Below are positions 1 to 5,917 of a stretch of 5,917 nt of DNA, piece by piece. The notes under the pieces are model-generated. The model saw nothing but the letters and a program-made list of their open reading frames with translations. It was not told where the DNA came from and ran no database searches. The position numbers were made by a program, and so were the translations under genes. The first letter of the stretch is position 1. Every line of letters begins with the position of its first letter. The DNA is from Desulfobacterales bacterium (GTDB lineage Bacteria; Desulfobacterota; Desulfobacteria; Desulfobacterales; Desulfobacteraceae). Location of the stretch: positions 1 through 5,917 of the forward strand of contig JAKSBO010000634.1 in assembly GCA_022361095.1 (NCBI GenBank), in the 5' to 3' direction.

Positions 1-3000
1 CCCGGCATCTGCCAGTCCATGAGAACCAGGTCAAAGGGCTTGTTTTGTTGTCGGGCCTCCCCTATTTGCTTTATTCCCGATTCTGCACTGTCCGCCTCCA
101 TGGCCTCAAAGGACATGGCTTTGAGCATTTTTCCCAGCACGGTGCGTGAGACGGGGTTATCATCCATCACCAGAATTTTTTTCTTTGGGGTGTGGGAAGC
201 GGCAACCTGTGAGGTAATCGTCCTTTCCCCTATGCGCTTTAAACAGACAGTGAAAATAAAGGTGGTTCCCCGGCCATACTCACTTTTCACCCGGATATCT
301 CCGTTCATCATTTCCACCAGGGATTTGCTGATAAACAATCCCAGCCCTGTACCACCGTATTTGCGGGTCGTGGAGGAATCTGCCTGGGAAAAGGCCCGGA
401 ACAGTTTTTCCTGATGGGCTTGGGTCAGTCCGATGCCCGTGTCCCGGACGTAGAATTCAAGCCGTGTCTCATCCGCATTGTCTTCAAGCAATGCACATCC
501 GATAACAATTTCTCCTTTTTTAGTGAATTTTACTGCATTATTGGTCAGGTTGAGAAAAATCTGGCCCAGCCGAATGGGGTCTCCCATAAGCCTGTGGGGA
601 ATGTTTGGCGCAATGTTATAAATGACCTCCAAGCCTTTTTCCTGGGCATTGATTCCCACAAGATTGGTAACGGTCTCCAGAACTTCTTCTAGGGAGAATT
701 CAATGGATTCCATACCCAGTTTGCCGGCCTCAATTTTGCTGAAATCCAGGATGTCATTGATAACACCTAAAAGCGCCTTGGATCCGTTTTGAATTTTGTG
801 GATGTAGTCATGCTGTTGTGGCGCCAGGTCTGTCTGGAGTGCCAGGTGGGCAAAGCCGATAATGGCATTGAGCGGGGTGCGGATTTCATGGCTCATGTTC
901 GCCAGAAAATCGCTTTTTGCCCTTGTGGCATCTTCAGCCACCCGCCTTGCCTCTTCCAGGTCAAGGGTTCTCTCTTTTACCAGATCTTCCAGGTGGCTCC
1001 GGTAGTCTTCAAGTTCTTTTTCCGCCTCCTTGATCCAGGTAATATCCTTGGCAATGGATGCAATGCCTAAATGTTTGCCCTTGTCATCCTTGAGCAGGGA
1101 ATAGGTGAGCAGATGGGGAAGGACGGTCCCGTCTTTTCTGACCCGGCTTCCTTCGATATTTTTTAATACTTCACCCTTGATACAGCGCCGGTAAAGTGCC
1201 TCGCCCTTGATATCCGCCTCTTCCGTGGCAAATATTTCGATATCTTTACCCAGAAGCTCTTCCCGGGAATATCCGTAAGCCCCAATGGTGGCTTCATTCA
1301 GAGCCGTGATGTTTCCGGAAAGATCGGTAATCAGAATCGGGTCCGAACTGTCTTCAAAGACTTTGGATAACAGGCGAAGCCCCTGTTCCGCATTTATTTG
1401 TTTTGTAATATCCTTGGCTGCGCCGGCAAGTCCTATGATCTGGCCGTTTTTGTCCAGGACCGGTTCATAGGCCGACGACACCCATACCTGGTGGCCGTCT
1501 TTACGGCGCACACGAAGCTGGGTCTCCTGGCGCCCTATTCTCTCAATTGCCATTTTGGTGAGCCGCTTATACGCATCCCAGTCCCGTTTATCATATATTT
1601 GAAAGGGATAGTCCTTCATTGCCATACATTCGGCCTCGGTATAGCCCGTTACCCTTTTAACGGCCTTGTTCACCCAGAGCAATTCGCCGTTAAGGGTTTG
1701 CCAGGACTGCCAGTCGTGGGTGTGCTCCGATATGATCCGAAGCTGTTCCTGGGAGGATTTAATCTGTTGATGAAGCGTCAGCCGTTCCGTGATATCCATG
1801 GTGATGCCGGCAAACTTAACAGCCTGGCCTGTTTCATCCCATTCAACGGCCCTGCCCAACGATGTGAACCAGGCCCAGTTCAAATTTTTTAGGCGGAACC
1901 GGTAATCTGTTTTGATGGACGCAGTTTTACCTTGTAGACACTGCTGCACCTTTTTTCTATTCAAAACTTTATCATCCGGATGGACCAGGGCATTGTACTC
2001 TTTAATCGTCTTTGGGATCTCTTTTTCGGTATAACCGCTTTTAATGAACAGATGGTAAGGTTCACAGGAATAGGTTCCCTTCTGGAGATCTGTTTGCCAG
2101 TACATTGCATCTGCGGTTTCCAGGGAATAGAGAAAACGCTCCTGGGACTGGGTTATTTTTTCAAGCAGGCTGCGGCGTTCCGTAATATCCATGGTCAGGC
2201 CTGCGATTTTGGCAACATGCCCCTGGGTATCCCGTTCCACGACCTGCCCTGCGGAATGTACCCATATCCAGCCCGATTGTTTGCGGCGCAGCCGGTAATC
2301 GTTTTTCACGGTCGTTTCATTTGCAAAAATTTGCTGGAATGATTCATTAATCAATGCAATATCATCCGGGTGAACCAAAGAAAAAAAATGATCCAGGGTC
2401 AGCGGTGCCTCCTGTTCCGAATATCCTGCGGAAAGGAAAAACTGTAATGAACTATAGGTAATTTTTCGGGACTGCATATCGATTTGCCAATGATAGGCAT
2501 TGGCCGAGTCCAGAGCAAAGTGGAGGCGTTTCTCACTTTTTAACAACAGTTTCTCGGTCTGCTGCCGTTTGATGATCTCTTTTTTCAATTTTCTGTTGAC
2601 CATTAACACCACGCCGATGATGACCAGGACGATAAGGGCGATTGGGGCTGCAACGGACAAAATTTTGTGCCAGTCCATTTTTTTTTCATAATCAAGGGAG
2701 ACCCACCGGTTGTGGATGGCGGTTGTTTCCCCGGGCGGCAAAGAGGCAAGGGCTTTATCCAGGATGCCGGCGAATATCGGCCAGTCCTTGCGTACGCCCG
2801 TACGAAGCTGATTTTCAAACGCTTTCAGAACCGTTGCAACCTTAAGCTGGTTTAAGCTGTGCTTTTTTATAAGGTAACTTGCATTGGCCGCATTCGCCAC
2901 GTAGGCGGCAGCCCTGCCGCGGGCAACGAATTGCAGTCCCTGCAGCGGGGTTTCCACAGAAATATAGATCAGTTCCGGGTGCTGCATGCGCAGTTGTGTG

Positions 3001-3524
3001 CTGATGACGTACGCATTCGCTACGGCAACTTTTTGGCCATTAAAATCAGAGATTTTTTTGTCTGTGTCATTATTTCGGTCCACCACCAGCACATAAGGGA
3101 AATCAAGATAGGGTCGGGTAAACGTAAGATAGCTTGCCCGTTTCTTTGTCTTCAAAAGTCCTGCCACACAATCTAACTGCCTGTTTTGGGCCGCCTCAAG
3201 TATTTGCGCCCATGAAAGCCTGGAGCCGTCTTTTTTTTTAATGGGTTTAAATGTCACTTTGAGACGATTTTCGATCAATTCAAAATAGTCGGCAATTATT
3301 CCCTGGTATTGTCCCTGGTCATCAATAAATTCAAAGGGGGGATAGTCGGAATCCGCCCCGAGCCTGATCACCGGATGGGCTTTAAGCCATTGGCGCTCTT
3401 CTTTGGTCAGCGATTTAAGAAAATCATCGGATTTGGGATCATGGGCAAGGCAAGGGCCTGGGAGGGCAGCGTATAAAAGCAGGAGAAACGTTACGAAAAT
3501 AAGTTTGAATAGACGCCGCACCAT
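1..3524 (-). CDS. Hybrid sensor histidine kinase with periplasmic SBP_bac_3 sensor and four PAS domains (C-terminus cut by window edge)
   Basis: A membrane sensor kinase that should bind a small solute in the periplasm and pass phosphate from His to Asp. The window shows 1174 codons without a stop. Residues 1-27 are a signal peptide or N-terminal anchor (RR, a hydrophobic run, then CLA before H28). About 47-275 is an SBP_bac_3 domain (IRLGADSDYPPFEF, then LDCVAGL, RPYLDFPYVLVV, GQKVAVANAY). About 288-309 is a transmembrane helix. PAS domains follow at about 325-447, 459-579, 592-710 and 713-828, each ending in a DIT-type PAC motif. About 830-870 is a coiled coil. HisKA has the phospho-acceptor His at 879 (MSHEIRTPLNA). 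HATPase_c has its N box near 994-999 (NNAVKF), DTGIGL from 1028 and GGTGLGL near 1055. The receiver starts near 1113 (ILVMDDN), with acceptor Asp 1170 (LVLMDWQMPG) just before the edge. ATG 3524 is chosen because AGGA lies 4 bases upstream and a signal peptide follows directly. The ligand cannot be read. Further receiver or Hpt domains may lie off the left edge. Confidence 0.95.
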   Translation of the reverse strand, partial: MVRRLFKLIFVTFLLLLYAALPGPCLAHDPKSDDFLKSLTKEERQWLKAHPVIRLGADSDYPPFEFIDDQGQYQGIIADYFELIENRLKVTFKPIKKKDGSRLSWAQILEAAQNRQLDCVAGLLKTKKRASYLTFTRPYLDFPYVLVVDRNNDTDKKISDFNGQKVAVANAYVISTQLRMQHPELIYISVETPLQGLQFVARGRAAAYVANAANASYLIKKHSLNQLKVATVLKAFENQLRTGVRKDWPIFAGILDKALASLPPGETTAIHNRWVSLDYEKKMDWHKILSVAAPIALIVLVIIGVVLMVNRKLKKEIIKRQQTEKLLLKSEKRLHFALDSANAYHWQIDMQSRKITYSSLQFFLSAGYSEQEAPLTLDHFFSLVHPDDIALINESFQQIFANETTVKNDYRLRRKQSGWIWVHSAGQVVERDTQGHVAKIAGLTMDITERRSLLEKITQSQERFLYSLETADAMYWQTDLQKGTYSCEPYHLFIKSGYTEKEIPKTIKEYNALVHPDDKVLNRKKVQQCLQGKTASIKTDYRFRLKNLNWAWFTSLGRAVEWDETGQAVKFAGITMDITERLTLHQQIKSSQEQLRIISEHTHDWQSWQTLNGELLWVNKAVKRVTGYTEAECMAMKDYPFQIYDKRDWDAYKRLTKMAIERIGRQETQLRVRRKDGHQVWVSSAYEPVLDKNGQIIGLAGAAKDITKQINAEQGLRLLSKVFEDSSDPILITDLSGNITALNEATIGAYGYSREELLGKDIEIFATEEADIKGEALYRRCIKGEVLKNIEGSRVRKDGTVLPHLLTYSLLKDDKGKHLGIASIAKDITWIKEAEKELEDYRSHLEDLVKERTLDLEEARRVAEDATRAKSDFLANMSHEIRTPLNAIIGFAHLALQTDLAPQQHDYIHKIQNGSKALLGVINDILDFSKIEAGKLGMESIEFSLEEVLETVTNLVGINAQEKGLEVIYNIAPNIPHRLMGDPIRLGQIFLNLTNNAVKFTKKGEIVIGCALLEDNADETRLEFYVRDTGIGLTQAHQEKLFRAFSQADSSTTRKYGGTGLGLFISKSLVEMMNGDIRVKSEYGRGTTFIFTVCLKRIGERTITSQVAASHTPKKKILVMDDNPVSRTVLGKMLKAMSFEAMEADSAESGIKQIGEARQQNKPFDLVLMDWQMP

Positions 3525-3542
3525 CGTGTCCTGACATTCCCT

Positions 3543-3572
3543 TTCTTAGGGTGATGACTGATTTGTTTTCAA
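3543..3572 (-). promoter_or_regulatory. Weak candidate sigma-70-type promoter for the sensor kinase
   Basis: Reading the minus strand, TTGAAA (3572-3567) is followed after 18 bases by TAAGAA (3548-3543). This is a good -35 and a poor -10. Transcription would start near 3536, leaving a leader of about 12 bases that still contains the AGGA ribosome site ahead of ATG 3524. Such a pair is easily found by chance in AT-rich DNA, so this is only a candidate. The kinase could equally be read through from cbiR. Confidence 0.22.
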
Positions 3573-3601
3573 GAAGAATTCATTGGGGCCAATTATTTTG
3601 C

Positions 3602-3738
3602 GTCTGACCGAAAACCTGGAAATTTTGTCGAGTACAAGGCGGAGGCAAATTAAAGCCTTCGGAATACATGATGTATTTTGAGGATTTAAATTTGCGGCCA
3701 ACGAAGTAATCGGCAAAATTTGCGGTTTTCGACCGGGC
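3602..3738. repeat. Large imperfect palindrome (about 137 bases), MITE-like or dispersed hairpin element
   Basis: Two arms of 68 bases (3602-3669 and 3671-3738) are inverted copies around G3670. The best-matching blocks are the outer CGAAAACC (3609-3616) against GGTTTTCG (3724-3731), then AAATTTTG against CAAAATTT, then GGCAAATT against AATTTGCGGCC, and the tip AATACAT-G-ATGTATT (3663-3677). The arms align with only two compensating one-base gaps. Many of the remaining differences are transitions that still pair as G-U in a plus-strand RNA. It fills most of the 280-base gap between cbiR and the kinase; the rest of the gap shows only the weak promoter noted separately. A 64-codon minus-strand open frame covers the palindrome and is a by-product of it. 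TATTT occurs just outside both ends (3594-3598 and 3741-3745), a weak hint of a target duplication. It could also terminate the cobamide operon, although no U-rich tail follows. Confidence 0.7.
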
Positions 3739-3804
3739 ACTATTTGGACTATGCCATTAAAATATCAGAATAAACGTATTGAGTAAAGCGCAATCAAGGT
3801 GGAT

Positions 3805-4599
3805 TTAGAGACAGGGTATGCCGTTAAATATTTTGGCCAGGGCGGACAGAGAGCCTTGTAGATCGGAAAGCCTGAAAACCTCCAGGCAGACGGTTCCCGT
3901 GTAGTGTTTCAAGTGATCCATGATTTCTTTGAATTGGCCCGGTGCCGTTTTATCAAGGCCGGTGTGAGAGCGGGGCGGCTCTGTGCGGGTATCTACGCCA
4001 TGCAGGTGAATCAGTCCTATTTTTGGGCCGAACAGTTCAAAGGTCTGGGGGATGCCGTATCCGTATTTGATATGGTGGCCAAGGTCGGCACAGACGGACA
4101 GGTTAAATTCGTTGATCAGGTCTTTGAAAAGATCCGGAGGATACCACAGGGTTTCCACGCTCAGTTTTGAGGGGTCTTCTAAGGCCGGCATCAGCATTTC
4201 AAGCCCCTGTCGTGCATTTTCTTGCCAGACCTTGATGCCGGCCTGTGACGGCAGGGGCTTGTCCATCTCCAGATGAAGGGTAAAACTTGTGACCGGCGCG
4301 ATGGAAAATCGTTCAATCACCCGTTTCAGTGTCTCTGCGGCGTTCCTGCGCAGCCGCGGGGCCGGTGCGCTTAAATTGATATCCGTGGGCAGGTGGACAT
4401 TATAGGTCAGGTTCAGATCCCGTGATAGTTCAGCCAGCTCCCTTACATCATCCCGGCAAGGGAGCACCGCGTCGGGTTTGCTTTCAAATACCAGCAGTTC
4501 AATTTCGTCAAAAAAGGGGCCGATTTTTTTAACATTGGGGATGATGTGATCCGGATATATAAAGGAGGTCGTGCCCAGCTTGAACGGTCTTTTCATCAT
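3805..4599 (-). CDS. cbiR: Cobamide-remodelling phosphodiesterase CbiR (AP endonuclease 2 / xylose isomerase-like TIM barrel)
   Basis: A complete 264-residue soluble protein with no signal peptide. CbiR, first characterised in Akkermansia, belongs to the AP-endonuclease-2/sugar-isomerase TIM-barrel superfamily. It hydrolyses the nucleotide loop of cobamides, so a scavenged cobamide can be rebuilt with a preferred lower ligand. Visible here are the N-terminal strand LGTTSFIYP (8-16), EIELLVFES (32-40), and barrel-strand residues suited to metal binding: H69 in YNVHLP, H109 in TLHLE, E149 in SVETLW, D172 with H175/H176 in CADLGHH, H198/H200 in IHLHGVD, and E240 in CLEVF. The start is one of two adjacent ATGs (4599 or 4596), one base after the cbiB stop. 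The ribosome site GGAG lies about 11 bases upstream inside cbiB, suggesting coupling. The position after cobD-cbiB fits, because its product joins the pathway where CbiB's product does. The alternative is an uncharacterised sugar-phosphate isomerase/epimerase-like protein. The exact assignment rests on recognition plus context. Confidence 0.82.
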   Translation of the reverse strand: MMKRPFKLGTTSFIYPDHIIPNVKKIGPFFDEIELLVFESKPDAVLPCRDDVRELAELSRDLNLTYNVHLPTDINLSAPAPRLRRNAAETLKRVIERFSIAPVTSFTLHLEMDKPLPSQAGIKVWQENARQGLEMLMPALEDPSKLSVETLWYPPDLFKDLINEFNLSVCADLGHHIKYGYGIPQTFELFGPKIGLIHLHGVDTRTEPPRSHTGLDKTAPGQFKEIMDHLKHYTGTVCLEVFRLSDLQGSLSALAKIFNGIPCL

Positions 4600-4600
4600 A

Positions 4601-5557
4601 TCACAACAGACTCCAGGTCAACAGGGAGCCAACGATTGCGGAAATAAGGGCCGACAGTATCATTAACTCACACGCCTTTTGGATGTGGGCGGGCTTGGGG
4701 TCATTGAACGCACCACCGATATAGGGTTTGTCCACTAATTTGCCGTGGTATATGTTGGGGCCGCCGAACCGGACACCCAGCGCCCCTGCAAAGGCGGCCT
4801 CGGGGATGCCTGCATTGGGGCTTTTGTGATTGCGGCCCTGGGTGAGTGCCGTGGCAAGGGCCCGCCTGCCCCGGGAAAGTGAAAGCATGGCTGCCGCCGG
4901 AACAATCGCGGCAATGGAGAGCCTGGCCGGAATACAGTTCGCCGCATCGTCAATGCGGGCTGCTGCCCTGCCGAACAGGATATAGGTCTCGTTTTTATAC
5001 CCCACCATGGAGTCAAGGGTGTTGATCATTTTGTACATCATGGCACCGGGGGCGCCAAGAATCAGGGCAAAACACAACGGCGACACAAATCCGTCCACGA
5101 AATTTTCCGCCACGGTTTCGCAGGCCGCCCGGGTGATGCCCGCCTCATCCAGGTCTTTGGTCTGGCGCCCCACAATGTACCCCACCTTGATTCTGGCCTG
5201 GGGCAGATCGCCTTTGGCCAGGGGCTTAAAAACATCCATGGCAGCCTTGTACAGGCTTTGGGTGGAAAAACTGTAAAAAATCAGGACGGTCTGAACCATG
5301 GCGGCTGCGACCGGATGAATTCGGCCGGCGATAAAGACAACACCCCAGGTCAGGCCAAAGGTTGCGGCAATCAGGCAAAGGGCAAAGAGAAGACCGGCCC
5401 AAAATGGGTTGTCAATTCGTTGTCGAAATCCAGGTTCAAAAAACGAAATGGCCCGGCCCATCCAGATAATGGGATGGGGCAGCCACTTTGGATCTCCGGC
5501 CAAAAGATCCAGGATAAAGGCAGCGGTTAAAATCTGCCAGGTCACATTAAAAAGCAT
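4601..5557 (-). CDS. cbiB: Adenosylcobinamide-phosphate synthase CbiB (called CobD in the aerobic nomenclature)
   Basis: A complete 318-residue integral membrane protein of the CobD/CbiB family, at its usual length. It joins adenosylcobyric acid to (R)-1-amino-2-propanol phosphate, the product of the upstream decarboxylase, to give adenosylcobinamide phosphate. Family signatures are in order: GDPKWLPHP (21-29); the long conserved block 130-160 with LDEAGITRAACETVAEN and DGFVSP; KMINTLDSMVGYKNE (176-190); and NHKSPNAGIPEAAFAGALG followed by GGPN (243-268). Hydrophobic segments near 8-20, 52-77, 82-97, 158-173, 205-226 and 296-317 are candidate membrane helices. ATG 5557 is preferred: it places about 15 residues before the LDLLAGDP signature, as in relatives, and has AGAGGA three bases upstream. 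The gene starts 16 bases inside the end of cobD and stops one base before cbiR. Nothing is missing or unusual in the key motifs. Confidence 0.96.
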   Translation of the reverse strand: MLFNVTWQILTAAFILDLLAGDPKWLPHPIIWMGRAISFFEPGFRQRIDNPFWAGLLFALCLIAATFGLTWGVVFIAGRIHPVAAAMVQTVLIFYSFSTQSLYKAAMDVFKPLAKGDLPQARIKVGYIVGRQTKDLDEAGITRAACETVAENFVDGFVSPLCFALILGAPGAMMYKMINTLDSMVGYKNETYILFGRAAARIDDAANCIPARLSIAAIVPAAAMLSLSRGRRALATALTQGRNHKSPNAGIPEAAFAGALGVRFGGPNIYHGKLVDKPYIGGAFNDPKPAHIQKACELMILSALISAIVGSLLTWSLL

Positions 5558-5917
5558 GGTTCCTCTTTAGTCAGTGCGCTTTTGATGCGCTGGGCCAGGG
5601 CCAGGTTGATGTCGTTTGTTTTCAGGGAAAACCGGACAAACCGGTCGGACAGCCCTTTAAAGTTAGAGCCGTCCCGGATCAGGAATCGGTCATCTCCCAC
5701 CCTGCGGCATAGTTGTGCGGCTGATATTTGGTCCAGTTGCGCCAATACAAAATAGACCGGCGCGTCAAAAAGCCGGATGCCCTGGGCGCCGGCCAGGGCA
5801 TGGATAAAATTCCGGCGTTCTTTAACGATAAATTCCCGGGTTTGCCGGTAAAAGGGCAAAATCTCTTCGGGATGATCGTAAATATCCTTAATCACTGCCT
5901 GGGCCAGGGCATTGACG
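5542..5917 (-). CDS. cobD: Threonine-phosphate decarboxylase CobD, C-terminal part (5' end beyond the right edge)
   Basis: The window holds the last 124 residues of a fold-type-I PLP enzyme of the class I/II aminotransferase family, whose full length is usually about 350-370 residues. The piece opens with VNALAQA, which in CobD/HisC relatives is usually preceded by a Trp-Pro/Ser pair. It continues with the small-domain region and then FLIRDGSNFKGL followed by DRFVRFSLK. That pattern (IRD.SNF.GL..R..R) separates CobD from histidinol-phosphate aminotransferases. The Arg in RFVRFS is expected to hold the substrate carboxylate (family knowledge). The PLP lysine lies outside the window. The reaction converts L-threonine O-3-phosphate to (R)-1-amino-2-propanol O-2-phosphate, which the overlapping cbiB uses. 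The frame is open to the edge with no start visible; an internal GTG at 5895 is not the real start. The name should not be confused with aerobic-pathway CobD, which is CbiB. HisC is the main alternative and is disfavoured by the motif and neighbours. Confidence 0.88.
   Translation of the reverse strand, partial: VNALAQAVIKDIYDHPEEILPFYRQTREFIVKERRNFIHALAGAQGIRLFDAPVYFVLAQLDQISAAQLCRRVGDDRFLIRDGSNFKGLSDRFVRFSLKTNDINLALAQRIKSALTKEEPCFLM
5558..5566 (-). promoter_or_regulatory. Ribosome binding site of cbiB inside the end of cobD
   Basis: On the minus strand AGAGGA (5566-5561) precedes ATG 5557 by three bases (ACC). It is embedded in the last codons of cobD, whose TGA stop (5544-5542) falls 13 bases downstream of the cbiB start. 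This fixes the cbiB start and suggests that ribosomes finishing cobD help start cbiB. Confidence 0.65.

Noticed and set aside
19..3176. Plus-strand open frames of 60-164 codons opposite the sensor kinase
   Set aside because: All are antisense to a continuous minus-strand frame with clear kinase, PAS and solute-binding motifs; none shows a domain or a convincing ribosome site.
3546..3740. 64-codon minus-strand open frame in the intergenic gap
   Set aside because: It lies almost wholly on the palindrome, has no ribosome site I can see and no recognisable domain. Its sequence is explained by the inverted repeat, so it is probably spurious even if copies are annotated elsewhere.
3739..3804. Possible intrinsic terminator right after cbiR
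   Set aside because: The 66 bases directly downstream of the cbiR stop contain no GC-rich stem followed by a T run; only the large palindrome further on could serve.
3525..3804. Cobalamin riboswitch in the gap
   Set aside because: No B12-box-like sequence was seen; a riboswitch for this operon would lie upstream of cobD, outside the window.
3904..5530. Open frames overlapping cbiR and cbiB in other frames on both strands
   Set aside because: Low-complexity, Arg/Pro/Ser-rich shadow translations opposite or inside well-supported genes.
5575..5917. Recurrent GGCCAGGG strings near the end of cobD and elsewhere
   Set aside because: They fall in coding sequence at Leu-Ala-Gln and similar codons with no regular spacing, so codon use explains them.

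Overview
All coding capacity in this window lies on the minus strand, so the window is read from right to left. The right half carries the end of a cobamide (vitamin B12 family) assembly operon: the C-terminal part of a threonine-phosphate decarboxylase (cobD, cut by the right edge), then adenosylcobinamide-phosphate synthase (cbiB), then a TIM-barrel protein that I recognise as the cobamide-remodelling phosphodiesterase CbiR. The first pair overlap by 16 bases and the second pair are one base apart, so the three are very probably co-transcribed and translationally coupled.

The left 3.5 kb is one uninterrupted reading frame, open at the left edge. It encodes a membrane-anchored hybrid histidine kinase: a signal peptide, a periplasmic solute-binding domain (SBP_bac_3 type), one transmembrane helix, four PAS domains, a coiled coil, HisKA, HATPase_c and the beginning of a receiver domain. 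The window ends just after the receiver's phospho-acceptor aspartate. I checked the frame block by block over 1174 codons and found no stop or frameshift. The plus-strand open frames opposite it are shadows.

Between cbiR and the kinase is a 280-base gap. Most of it is one large imperfect palindrome of about 137 bases centred near 3670. It looks like a dispersed hairpin or MITE-like element rather than a gene, and may also end the cobamide operon transcript.

The protein style (long SBP-PAS hybrid kinase, CbiR beside CbiB, about 50% GC) suggests an anaerobic Desulfobacterota member, most likely Desulfobacterales. This is inference from gene content and general resemblance, not from a marker gene.

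Functionally, CobD makes the aminopropanol-phosphate linker and CbiB attaches it to adenosylcobyric acid, giving adenosylcobinamide phosphate. CbiR-type enzymes open the nucleotide loop of an existing cobamide and return it to the same cobinamide-phosphate stage. The cluster therefore joins de novo synthesis and salvage at one intermediate. Nothing in the sequence ties the kinase to cobamides.
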